In this document: in pieces, positions 35,389-46,050 of the stretch
Numbering within the stretch: the first letter of the stretch is position 1
How the letters are laid out: every line of letters starts with the position of its first letter
NCBI GenBank assembly: GCA_029204225.1
Contig: CM055109.1
Span: 39,977,791 to 40,041,790 of the forward strand
Source: Diphasiastrum complanatum
Lineage: Eukaryota; Streptophyta; Lycopodiopsida; Lycopodiales; Lycopodiaceae
DNA length: 64,000 nt
Reading direction: 5' to 3'
The notes under the pieces: generated by a model
Told to the model about the DNA's origin: nothing
What the model saw: the letters and a program-made list of their open reading frames with translations, nothing else
The model's database searches: none
Translations under genes and position numbers: made by a program

Positions 35389-37551
35389 TAGATCTGGAGC
35401 TGGATTGCTGCAAAATGACATTGAACAAGCAGTGGCCGACCTGAAGACTGACAGAGAGATAGGTGAATCATCTGCTTTTGCAGCTGCAAGCTTGCAAAAG
35501 GCTTTAGATGAGAGTCAGATGAATGCCTGTCTTGTTCCTCAGAAGCATGAAGCCCTCACAAATGAAGTGAAAAAGTTGACTGCCTTAATAGGTGAGCTGA
35601 ATGTTGAGCTTAAGGTACAAAAAGAAAGTGAAAAAGTCTTGGAAGCGCACAGTAACAGGTTGCAGAACGATTTAGAAAAGGCATATTCTAACCTGGAAAT
35701 TGAGAAGAATAGATTGCAATCCTTATTGCAGGAGAAAGACGCTTTGGAATCAGATCTAATAAACATTAAACTGAAAGCAGATTTCTCCATCAAAGAGCAG
35801 AAATCAATCTTGCAAGAAAAGGAAGTGGCTTACAATATTCTTCGTGACATGGATAGCAAGATAGAGACGCAGAAGCAAAGGCAAATGGATCTGGAAACAG
35901 TGAACGAAACTCTTCTAGAAGACCTAAAGGTAGCAAACTATGAGCTAGATAGAGAGAAGAAACAAGCTCAGTCTGCTGCGATTGCTATCGAGGTCTTGGA
36001 GAAAGAGCTGATCGAAAACAAACTCAAGTTTAAGTCAGTTATTGAAGAAAATAAAGCCATCAAAAGAGATTTAGATACTGCAAGCAATATGATTAGTCGG
36101 CAGGGAGATGAGTTTGAGATGCAAAAAACAAATCAGCAAAGTTTGGAAGAAGCTAACAAAAAGCTCCAAATTGACCTTGCTTTAGCTCAGGAAGAAACTT
36201 TAGCTAGGAAAAGCAAACTACTGGAAGTTATCAATGTTCTTGAAAAGAGCCAAGAGACTAGTAGGGAACTTAGAGCACAAATGGAAATCCTGCACAAAAG
36301 GCTACTTAATGAAGATGAAGATCAGCATTCAATCTGTTGGCTAAATGAGAAGATAGATCCTTTTGCAGCATTGCCTCGAGACATAGGTTTTTTTCAAGGA
36401 CGAACAAATTGCAATGGCAAAGTATTGTCCGTGGTTGCTGGGAAAATTAAAACAATAGAGTAACTTAATGAGGAACTAGATAGGCTAAAATCCTTATTGC
36501 GAAAGCAAGGATAGCGAGATCGAAGGGAGTGCTTTGGTGCTTGTGACACCATGAACAAGAAGGCAAAGATGAATCACAGGGGACAATTACAAGATCATCT
36601 GCAAGGTGAGGAAGTTGACGATGAAGCTCAAAAAACAGAGTCGATAATTAGCCCAGAGGAATACAACCACTACCTGGAACTATGTGATTCCTTACTCAAG
36701 TACGATCCTCATTCAACTTGAACACTTCTTCTATTGCCTCGTAAGTCCCTCTTTACTATTCTGTGAAACTGCAATACTCCCTGCAGATCTCTGCTGGTAT
36801 ACAAATCTAAATCACGGAATGTTGTCAACCGTTTATTTTTCACATTAAAGTTGGTTGTTCAAACAAAAATTCATAATAATGGCAATGGTCTTAACAGCCT
36901 ATGATTACTGGGTTCTGCTATGGCTATGCAGAGATGAGTATATTCTCTTGAAAGTCATACTGCATGGATTGCTGCGCAGAAAATCATTACGTTTACTTTT
37001 TGTAAACCTCTAACCTCTGTATTCTCGTTTTCCAGAAAGAACATCGGACTCGAAAGGCGACTGGATAACTTACAAAGGTACATCATCATCTAAACTTTAT
37101 ATTCTGAGTCAGACTTTCTGATTGATTGTTGGGAAGGATATGGCTCTCTGATCTGTTGAAAATAGGAATCTTGAAGAGACCCTAAATAAACCTTAAACCG
37201 TTAAGAAAGTAAACAATATAAATCTTCAACATGCGTGGCTGAAGTTCCTTTCTTTGCAATCATGCAGACATTCAGTCAACTAGTATATGTTGAACTGCTT
37301 AGTATCTTCACAAATCTTGGTCCTGGTTGTCACTTGGAGCTTTTTGTACTTGAAGAGATTGCCTTAATGTGATGGAATTCTTTTAGGCCAAATCTGGAAT
37401 ACGTTTATCTTGTTTGCCTAAATGTTAAAGCTATGAATCGTGTTGCAGGAAAAACCAGATTCTGATGCAACAAACGGAAGAGTTACAGCAGAGTCCACAA
37501 GTAGTTACTTCTGGGATCTATAAACAATCTTTCAAAGGTGCCAAAGGATAG
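35389..37551 (+). pseudogene. Coiled-coil protein gene fragment with splice sites
   Basis: Exon 1 (35389-36699) follows a TTCGTAG acceptor and encodes almost continuous heptad-type coiled coil, rich in E, K, L and Q (for example LQNDLEKAYSNLEIEKNRLQ). Exon 2 (37036-37077) encodes NIGLERRLDNLQ and exon 3 starts at 37,449 with KNQILMQQTEELQQ. All junctions keep frame with GT-AG sites, so this derives from a real spliced gene. Two in-frame stops (TAA at 36,461 and a TAG about 50 bp later) would truncate it. Past exon 3 the reading frame changes near 37,540. The architecture recalls long plant coiled-coil proteins such as kinesin or myosin tails, but no motor or diagnostic domain is present and I cannot identify it. 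It has no visible promoter or first exon and adjoins Helitron-like sequence, so it may be a captured or duplicated fragment. Confidence 0.65.
36700..37035 (+). other. Intron of the coiled-coil gene fragment
   Basis: Inferred intron with GTACGA donor at 36,700 and a TTTTCCAG acceptor ending at 37,035. The second intron spans 37,078-37,448 and ends GTTGCAG. Confidence 0.6.
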
Positions 37552-37691
37552 CGCCTCAAATGAAAATGCAAGTCCCAAAAAGGATTCCAGAAATGCAATC
37601 AGAAAACGTGTTAGTAACACTCTTCAATCAAGATCATCAAAAACAATTTTGATTTTGATGCATATATAGAACGCGTGAGGTTGAGATATGA

Positions 37692-37937
37692 TGAACGCAC
37701 GACTTGAGAGAGAGAGACAAAGAGATGTACCTTATAATAGAATATGGAGAGAGAGAGAGAGAAAATAGAATGGGTGAGCGTGTGAAGAGAGAGAGAGAGA
37801 GAGACCACCGTAGACACGGGTGTGCGACATTCGAATAGACACACCCGAAGGAAAATATGAGAGAGAGAGAGATGCGAGAGAGGGACCCTAGACACACCCG
37901 ATGGAAAATATGAGAGAGAGAGACGCGAGAGAGGGAC
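37692..37937. repeat. GA-rich low-complexity DNA with a 53-bp tandem unit
   Basis: Interrupted GA runs. A unit beginning GACACACCCGA, then GGAAAATATGAGAGA, GCGAGAGAGGGACC, occurs at 37,838 and 37,891. This GA-rich block is fused to the truncated 3' side of the copia element at 37,938. Confidence 0.9.
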
Positions 37938-39849
37938 CACGCTGTCGTTGTAGATCTGTTCTGCAGGTGTACAGCTGCAACTATTGCCTCGGTCTAGAAT
38001 TGATCTGACAATTGAGCTTGTGCCATCATGCATCTGGCTCCTTGAACTAGTGTTCTATTTTTTCTTTCTGCCACACCGTTGTATTCTGGTGTGTATGCAG
38101 GAGTGCACTGGTGTTCGATCCCTTGTTCTTTGCAAAATCTTGAGAATTCTGTGCTTTTGTATTCATCTCTGTTGTCAGATCTAAGAATCTATATCTTTTT
38201 CGAGATGTGTCACTCTGCAAATGCCACGAACTTCTTGAAGCAATCAAAGACTTTGGATTTCTTTTTCAAGTAATAGATCGTGGTCATCCGGCTGTAATCA
38301 TCTATGAACGTCAGAAAGTATCTCGAACCTGAGAGCGAATATGTTTTCATCGGTCCACAGACATCAGAGTGGCTAAGAACTTAATTGGCTCTTCTTCCCT
38401 CGTGCATGAATGGATTCCAATGTTGCTTGTCTTTCTAACAGGCAGGGCTTGAAATCTTGAGACCTGTGACAATGTCTTTTCTGCTCATGTCGTATAGGCT
38501 CCGGATGTTCAGATGATACATTCTCCTATGCTAGAGTTGATCTTCATTTTTCGAAGCATTTAATATGCTTTCAGTTTTGTTGATTATTTTGGCCTGGTAG
38601 AGGTTTCCTTCTCTGCATCCGTCAGTAGCTTGTTTGTCATCTTCTCGATCATCTGGCAAGTGTTGTCGTCGAACAAAACTCGAATGCCTAGATCTATTAT
38701 CTTGGAAACAAATAGCAGATCTTTTCTGAGTGAGGGCACATAGAGTGCTCTTGGCAGATCTGCTCGGCTTGACAGTGTTTGTAGCTGTAGAGTGTCGATG
38801 CCTTTGACATCGTGTTTGTTTCCATCGCCTAGAATCACTGCTCTGTCATTTTCGAGTTCGCGAAAGTTGATCAAGATCTTCTTGTTGCAGTGTATGTGAG
38901 ATGTTGCTCCTGAATCGATGACTACATCGTAGTCGTGTTCAGAGTAGCTCGTTGAAGCTTCATTGAGTATCGTGAAAGCTTCATCACCTCTTTCTGCATC
39001 CTTAGATGACTTTGCAACGTTTGCCTTTTCAGCTTTGTTCTTTCTTTTTGGGTTGAATCTGCAATCGTATGTAGAATGCCCTTTCTTCTTGCAGTGCATG
39101 CAAGCTATTGCTGGATTCAACCAATATTTGTTGGCCGTATGGCCTGGCTTGTGACAGTGATCGCAGGAAGAAGATTGCTAATTCGAGGACTTCATCTTCT
39201 CAAATCTTGGCTTGTTTTTGTTCTTCTTCTTTCCTTTCGTGAAGAGAGCTTTCTCTTGATCACTGCTTCCCTCTCCTTCGTCTCTCATCAATCTCTCATA
39301 AGCGACAAGACCGATTGCTTTGTCTAATGTCATATTTGGTAGACTCAATATGAGCATTCTCAGCGGATGATAGGATGTCGGTAGAGATTTTATGAAGTAC
39401 ATCAGCTGCTGTGGTGCTGGGACCTAGTGCTCCTGTCCTGATGCAGCGAGTTGAGCAAAGATCATTCTGATCCTCTCAACGTGCTGATCCAACTGGTTGC
39501 CATCCCACCGTATGGATTGCAACTGATTGTGAAGGTGCATGATTGAAGCTGCAGTCCTCACTTCATACTTCTGCTTTAATCTTTCCCACGTTGCATGGCT
39601 ACTTTCGCAATCTTCAATATGCATGAGTACATCTTCATTTATGGACGAAATGATGATCGCCATTGCGCGCTCATCCTTTCTGATCCATTCAGCTCTCCTC
39701 GGATCTCTCTCTGGAGGCTGCACCTCTGAGAGCTTGGTCACCGACCAGATGCCCTCGCCCTTCAGAAGTGTTTTGATTTTAAATTTTCAGATTCTGTAAT
39801 TAGCGCCATCAAGACTGAATGCCACTCTTGTCCAGATTGTTGTAGCCAT
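37938..39849 (-). pseudogene. Ty1/copia gag-protease-integrase, family A, 3'-truncated
   Basis: Reads from ATG at 39,849 (MATTIWTRVAF) toward lower coordinates. Gag parts include WERLKQKYEVRTAASIMHLH and LTLDKAIGLVAYERLM-like sequence. A CCHC zinc knuckle CMHCKKKGHSTYDC lies near 39,090 and the protease site IDSGATSHIH near 38,905. The integrase core follows, with a GPMKT-type first Asp region, ILRSDN for the second Asp and NGVAERKNRT for the Glu, then AVHLQNRS. The copy is cut off at 37,938, so reverse transcriptase, RNase H and the 3' LTR are missing. Stops include TGA early in gag and a stop near 39,424. The order gag-PR-IN fits Ty1/copia. Confidence 0.88.
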
Positions 39850-39900
39850 ATTGTGTTGTCTAGTAGAATCACTACCTGAATATCAGTAGTAATAACCTGT

Positions 39901-39914
39901 CGGCTCTGATACCA
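39901..39914 (-). other. Copia primer-binding site (family A)
   Basis: On the minus strand TGGTATCAGAGCC directly follows the LTR end GCGACA. It is complementary to the 3' end of initiator tRNA-Met, the usual copia primer. Confidence 0.9.
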
Positions 39915-40473
39915 TGTCGCAGAAGCGAGACTGTTTTGTTTTTGTCTTCTTCATCTTCTTCGCGAATGATTTTGTGTCTTTGAATTTTCTTTTGTGCGGA
40001 AGCCTTTACAGAATCCTAGACACTCGACTACACATCACAGGACATATTTTACTCTAGCAATCAAGACACACAGCATAAGACAAGGAGATGCACGAAAATA
40101 GAGCGACTTTATTATCAGAATAATTTTAGAAGGAGATCGTCAGTGTCTCGATCGTTGGCGAAGTGACACTCTGCTCTTTCGCTGTGTTCTGCTCGTTGGC
40201 AGACTTTCATGCACAGTTGTAGTATTTCTACTTTTCTGCTCTACTCGCTACGTCTCTCTTTGTCTCTTACAGATCTATATGGATTTAAATCAGTAGTTAT
40301 GATCCAGAGAGAATCGTTTATACCTCCACTGTGTGGAATTTACAAGATAGCTAAATGTAGAATCAGAAGACTAGTTAACGCTAATCAACTAGTTAGTTAG
40401 TCTTCATTGTTGCCACTCGTTTCAGCTGGGCGTGAAGTCTACGACTCCAAGTCCGTTGAACTGCCAGCTGACA
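39915..40473 (-). repeat. 5' LTR of copia family A
   Basis: On the minus strand the LTR begins near TGTCAGCTGGCAG and ends GCGACA before the primer site. About 315 bp of its 3' part is repeated at 1-315 of this window on the plus strand. The outer boundary is inferred from the TGTC/GACA inverted ends and is uncertain by some bases. Confidence 0.75.
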
Positions 40474-40732
40474 TCACGAAAGATTTCTCTTTGTTTGTTT
40501 CATAATCTCCCGTTTGCTTTTGTTCTCTTCGTTTCTTTCGTAGTTTTTCATTTTGCGTCCCTTTGCGGTTTGTGGTCCTAGAGGTGTGTTTACGATTCAC
40601 GAATGATTTCTGAATTGTTCGTGCTTCAAGTCAAGGGACGTTGACTATCGCGAGTTGTTCTCGTTCAACCTTCGTTTCTTTTTCGTGCTGCAACAAATTT
40701 GCAAGAGTTTACCATTTCTGACATCTCTCTCT
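40474..40732. other. No gene recognised
   Basis: Pyrimidine-rich flank between the LTR and the tandem repeat. Confidence 0.45.
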
Positions 40733-41187
40733 CTCTCTCTACTCTTATCCCTCTCTCTCTCTCTCCCTATGTTGGGACCGAATAGCTTTGGGTAGGTGCT
40801 CGAGCCCCCAAAGCCTTTCTCAACCTAGGCATTCTCCCTCCCTCCCTCTCTCTCTCCCTCTCTCTCCTCTCCTCTCTCCCTTTTTGCTATGTAGGTGAAG
40901 GCGGGGTTGACACTCCCAATGTTCAGACCCTATGCTACGAAGACAACACAATAGTGGCATCGTTTTTGGGGAGTGCCACACTCTCGTCTCGCCGCAAGGC
41001 CAAAGTCTAAGTTACAAGGTTGAGACACCACTAAATCTTTTGTGTTTTTTTGGAAGGGCTAGGATTGCAATCCTTGTCATCTCAAGTAGCCAATAGAATG
41101 AATGGGGCAAGGGCCTCCCCAAGAATAAAAGCGCACTCAATCTATTCTCAATCTAAGGAGAAAACTCTATTGTTTTCTCCACTCATC

Positions 41188-41259
<72 letters not shown>

Positions 41260-41408
41260 GTTGGGACCAAATAGCTTTGGGTAAGTGCTCAAGCCCCCAA
41301 AGCCTTTCTCAACCTAGGCATTCTCCCTCTCTCCCTTTTTGCTATGTAGGTGAATTCGGGGTTGACGCTCCTAGTGTTCAGACCCTATACTATGAAGATG
41401 AAACAACA
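40733..41408 (+). repeat. Tandem direct repeat, period about 470 bp, with CT microsatellites
   Basis: The block ATGTTGGGACCGAATAGCTT through CTCAACCTAGGCATTCTCCC to GCTATGTAGGTGAA and CAGACCCTAT occurs at 40,767-40,935 and again at 41,258-41,393. Both copies are preceded by CT dinucleotide tracts. The tract at 41,191-41,257 is a clean (TC)n run. The second copy leads directly into the open frame at 41,360. Confidence 0.85.
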
Positions 41409-42220
41409 GAATTCTCCGACATTGTAGATTTTGAAACAGAAGGCTTGGTGCCTAGAATTGATTATGATGATGAGGATGGACTTATGACCAGTGAAGAATG
41501 TCTGACAAAAGCTTTATCAAATTTTGTTGAGCATGGACTAAGCTTGCCATCTGATGAAAAATTCCTAGCATTTCAATCCCAGACGGGTCTCCCTCGTCCA
41601 TCCTTAATGCATTTCACAGATGATCCTTCTTCAGTAGGCGGCCATAATATCGATCATCCGGATCCGAATTGCTACTGATGGTGATGAATGTGTAAGTGTT
41701 TTAAGTTTATTGCTTATGAATTTTGTTATCTCTTGAATGTGAATTGTTTATTTTTTAACACTTATTCTCTATTATAGGATGCTCTCATAATTGATGACTT
41801 TGTTGCAAGACGAGGTGGTTTCAGACAACATGCTTCCTCTTTCTAGATGGATAGTGGACTTGGCTAGTATCTGAGGCATTTTCTAAAGAATGAGATCTGT
41901 ATTGATCATTCGAAGTTCAGTCCAATTGGGGAGACACTAATAATGGCTATTAAAGCTTTATCACATTATTTAGGAGGACATAAGTTTGGTAAAAAAAAAA
42001 CAAGATCATTTTTGTCAAGAGATCTCATGTTGTGAACATTCTAGATTTTATTGATGAGAATGTTCCTTTAAAGAGCTCCCATTATTCATTGTACTCTATG
42101 TATATTGAACTTAGTGGAAACAAGGATAATGCACATTTGTTAGATGCTTACTCAAGCACAGAATTTCTTTATGACAATACAACCATAGATGGAGATACAA
42201 AAACTGCGGATGAAGAGTAA
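41353..42220 (+). pseudogene. Unidentified acidic protein gene remnant, possibly spliced
   Basis: The first part encodes an acidic stretch containing YYEDETTEFSDIVDFETEG and SEECLTKALSNFVEHGLSLP. A frameshift near 41,645 is needed to reach DGDEC, followed by a GTAAGT donor at about 41,694. An 85-bp intron would end in TATTATAG at 41,778. The next part gives ALIIDDFVARRGGFRQH and, after stops and a frameshift in an A-run at 41,992, VNILDFIDENVPLKSSHYS. The splice signals suggest gene-derived rather than retroelement sequence. I do not recognise the family. Confidence 0.4.
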
Positions 42221-42714
42221 ACATTTTGTTTTCTATTATGATACAATCAATACATTTACATTGAGTACATATCATTTGATTATGATGCTCTTCTCTCTTG
42301 TTTTTTTGAACTTGTCATAATTTGATGACAATGATTACTGAATGTCTTTGTTATATTAAAATCATTTGTAAATGGCACATTTTCAAGAAGAATGTAATAT
42401 GCTATTCAGCAATATTCTAATTTCTCTCTTCCTGTATGAATTTCCATGCTGTTCTAAACTTTCTGTATTATGTTATTATTTGTCAAATCTGAACTTTGCG
42501 GTAGAACCATTGAAATAATTGACAAATGTAGTTTCATTTTTCATTGGTTTCTCCATGTTGTGTATTTCGATGAAATGTTGCTCGTGCTTGCCAATGTGAC
42601 TTCTCCATCCCTTGTGATGACCGCTCAGGTTCCAGATGTGTTTGCAAAAAATGTTGTATGATCTCTTAGTATGTGTTGCACATGTTATGCTTATATAGGA
42701 AAAATTAAAAGCAT

Positions 42715-43690
42715 CTCTAGACATTTATATTAACCATGTAATGAATGATGTGATCTTCTCCCCATGCTTTTAATATTGCATCAACAAAATTGACACAAGT
42801 CTTTTGTACAGCTAATTTCTTATCAATATCAGAAAATTTATCTTTTCTTAAAATTTCAATCATACTATCAAGTTTCTTTCATACATTAACTTTTTTTGCT
42901 TTGTCGCTCTTCTCAAAGTTCTGAGTGGCAGCAATGATATTTGTCCAGACTGAGCGTTGAATGTTGGCAGCCTTACCAGTATGGTTTGATAAGAATCGAC
43001 GTGCTTTTGCTCCTTCTATGCTTGGCTTAGTAGGCATATTTCCTAGATTACCTGAAAGCTTTTCATTTTTTTGTATTTGGCATGTCTCTTATGAAGTTTT
43101 GCTTTCAATAAACATCTTCTAATCTTAGAGTTCATAAAAATATATACCACTATATGCAAGTTCCTTTGGACTTCTTCCTCTATATTGTAGCTTTCCAACA
43201 TCAGAATGAATCATGTCCAATATTCTTGCAAGTGATTGTGATGGCTCCCATTCACTTATGTTTGATGGATATAAATTTGAAAGAAAAAAAATGTTGAAAT
43301 ATTTAAATTGTAATATGAAGAGCATCAATCAAAAAACACCTATGATTACAGTAGAGTGCATACATTTTGATATACTTACAATTACATTTTCGATGATCAT
43401 GAGGATTGATATTTTGTACTTTTATTTATGAATGCATATAAACATGTTGTACTAAAACTTTTGATACAGTGTGACTTCCGGGAGTTGTCTTAAACTCCAA
43501 AATATTTGCTTTTCAATAAGATTTGTATGTCATCTTTGCCCTTTTCTTCTGTCGAAACCTTTGATAATGGATGCAACAACACCCATGAATTCTTCGTATA
43601 TTTTTTTGGCTTCAAGTTATCAGCGTCATCTTTCTCATTGTAAAGAATCACAGACTCAATTGTAGATCTTGGTCTCTTTGTCATTGTTAT
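42715..43690 (-). pseudogene. Unidentified coding-like remnant
   Basis: On the minus strand, one segment starts at MTKRPRSTIESVIL (about 43,684) and runs to LLKSKYFGV. A second segment in several pieces contains LARILDMIHSDVGKLQYRG and SPKELAYSGIYFYEL. It continues with TGKAANIQRSVWTNIIAATQ and LAVQKTCVNFVDAIL. Few stops interrupt it (one within the lysine-rich middle). I do not recognise a domain. It could be part of a large transposon protein. Confidence 0.35.
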
Positions 43691-44185
43691 TTTCAAAGCT
43701 TAGGCGCCAAAAATCTCTTTGATATGATACTAAATTCAATTTTTCGTATCACATTTAATCTCATGAGAACGTCACAATAGTCACAGTTACGGTGCATACT
43801 GTATTTCTAGCAACTGTGCATACTATATTTCTATAACTGTAACTAGTTAAGTTAACAAATTTTATTATGCTAACCAGCTTAGTTAAATAGATTTAACTTG
43901 ATGTATTGGCCTCGCCAAACTAGCATGTGTCGCAAGAAGAGGGAACCAATGAGATACGTCCATGCTGCCCGATGCAACTTTCAAAGTTTGTTGTAATATA
44001 TTTTTATTTTTTAGTCATTTGAGCTACGTTACGTAGATTTCAAATTTGAGCATTTTCATTGGGCCAGCTGGAGGTCGAAATTAGAGAAAAAAAGTAAAAG
44101 TATATTTACAAAGGGTCTTTTCTAATTTTGAAACTCCTCTAATGATCATTTGCGTAGGTACTTGTGGCAAAGGTTGATTTACTAC
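43691..44185. other. No gene recognised
   Basis: AT-rich intergenic DNA with local repeats of CTGTGCATACTATATTTCT near 43,810. Confidence 0.45.
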
Positions 44186-44189
44186 ATAA

Positions 44190-44560
44190 GGCTGTCTAGG
44201 CTGACACTAATGTGGGCCTAGAGGTCTTGGCTGAAATTGTCCTGGGCATTGGGGTCGGTATTGCTTATACATCGGTCTTGCAGCTTGCGGGACATATGTC
44301 TTTACATGTGGTCGTTGGTAGTATGGTTTTGGGAACAGATAAGGCACCACACATTTTCCTGGGAAGGATAAGTCTTTTCTGCCATATCTTTAAGCACCTA
44401 TTGGAAGTCAGCTGTAAGCTTATCCATTTGGGCTTGTTAAGTTTTTTGCCAGTTGTTTTTATGGAGCCACAATCTGACCCTAGTTACCACCTGATCTTGA
44501 GTAGCTATTTTTTGAAGCTAGAACTGCAACAAGACTTCTAAGTTGAACTTCATTCAAATC
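44190..44560 (-). pseudogene. Retrotransposon gag-like proline-rich remnant
   Basis: The minus-strand translation contains YYQRPHVKTYVPQAARPMYK and QYRPQCPGQFQPRPLG. Such proline, glutamine and tyrosine-rich stretches occur in plant gypsy gag proteins. No zinc knuckle is seen. Identification is tentative. Confidence 0.4.
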
Positions 44561-44599
44561 ATCGCACCATTTCATTTTTGCAACTTTTATAGTTTGCTT

Positions 44600-45560
44600 A
44601 TTCTTTCTTGAACCCAATCTACAAAAAAATTATCTACATTATTTTTGAATTATCAAATTGCTCTTATGTTTTAATTTTTAGTTTAATATTTAAATTTCTA
44701 ATTTTTTATTTTTAAGATTTATTTCTAGTTTTAGAATTTTATTTATTATTTTATTATTCTAAATGTTTCAATTTTTTATATTTAAATTTTATGATTTGTT
44801 ACTATTTTGATCTTATAATATTTTGATTTTTGGATTTTTTTTTTAAATCTAAAATTTTTCTTTTAATTTCTTTTTAGATTTTTTAATTTTTTTTGAAATT
44901 TTTAATTTTTTAGTTCTTCTTTTTTAGTTTTTTTTTAAAGTTTTTTTTTTCTGATTTTTTAGTGTTTTAGCTTTTGTATTTTTATTTTTATTTTTAATTT
45001 TTTTAAGTTTTTTGAATTTGTTGCTTTTGTCGACAAAACATAGTTATGTTTAGTACGAAAATGTTGAATATAGTTATGTTTTGCCGACAATTTTGTCGAC
45101 AAGAGCAACGAAGGCCCAAAGAGAGGACCTATGTTCAACATAGGCCTTAGAATAGGCCTTCATAGGCTCTTGTCGACAAAGCATTCCTATGTTCAACATT
45201 TCCGTGCTAAGCATAGAAATGTTAAACATAGCTACGCTTTGTCGACAACTTCGTCGATGACGATAATTTTATTAAAAAAACATAAAATATTATTATTAAA
45301 AATTTTAAGAAGTCAAAAAATTAGAAATTAAAAAAATTTCTAAAATTCTAAAATCAGAAAGCTAAATTTTTTTTTAAATTTTAAAACATACTAGAAATTC
45401 AAAAAAATTAAAAATAAAATAAAAAACTAAGCATAATCGAGGACTTATGCTTAGCATTGGTTGAGATTCTAAAATTCTAAAATTTAAAAACTAAAAAATT
45501 CTAAAATTCTAAATTTTTTTAAAACATACTAGAAAGACCATAATTTGAGTGGATCTTACC
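44600..45560. mobile_element. AT-rich foldback element with TTGTCGACAA palindromes
   Basis: Two arms of about 80 bp, 45,027-45,105 and 45,167-45,248, are inverted copies around a central loop of about 60 bp. The 10-bp palindrome TTGTCGACAA is present at 45,027, 45,093, 45,170 and 45,239, with a one-base variant at 45,081. ATGTTCAACAT and ATGTTTAACAT-like palindromes recur between them. The left flank is T-rich and the right flank A-rich, so the foldback may extend to about 960 bp. CTAAGCATAA and TTATGCTTAG pair near 45,427-45,455. It encodes no protein. Outer ends and target duplication could not be fixed. Confidence 0.65.
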
Positions 45561-45787
45561 CGTACTTACCCTACACAACGACCTTTAGAATTATTTCTAA
45601 TTCTATTAGATGGGAGACCGCCATAATAGATCTTAGAATGAAAGTAAAAGTACAACATTGGTGCCGTTGCCGCTCTTATCATTCTGTCTGTTGCTCATTT
45701 TTTTTTTCTCGTTTCCTTCAATTTTTTTGCATTAATCTTTTTGTCCATTCTTTTAAGTGCACACTCTTCCATTCAAGCTAATGTGAG

Positions 45788-46035
45788 TTAAAATAGCAAT
45801 GATCGACTTATACAGTGCTTTCTTATTTCGACGGCACCACGTGTGCTTAGTTCTAGAGTTATCGGGCCATCTTTCTTTTACGAGCCCTTTGAGTATTTTT
45901 TAAGCAACTTATCTTTGTACTTACGAGTTAGTTGAATATACAGTTTGAGGAGAGCAATTCTGTAGTCTTGTTGCACTTGATGTTGTGCTGTGGTGATTGA
46001 TCTGGTCGGGTGTTTTTTAACTGTGTTTTCTTAAC
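45788..46035 (+). repeat. 5' LTR, copia family B
   Basis: 248 bp, starts TTAAAATAGC and ends TTCTTAAC. The ends are inverted as TTAA/TTAA (GTTAA/TTAAC if the shared preceding G is included) rather than TG/CA. Confidence 0.92.
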
Positions 46036-46036
46036 T

Positions 46037-46050
46037 TGGTATCAGAGCCC
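46037..46050 (+). other. Primer-binding site, copia family B
   Basis: TGGTATCAGAGCCC one base after the 5' LTR, complementary to the 3' end of initiator tRNA-Met. Confidence 0.93.
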
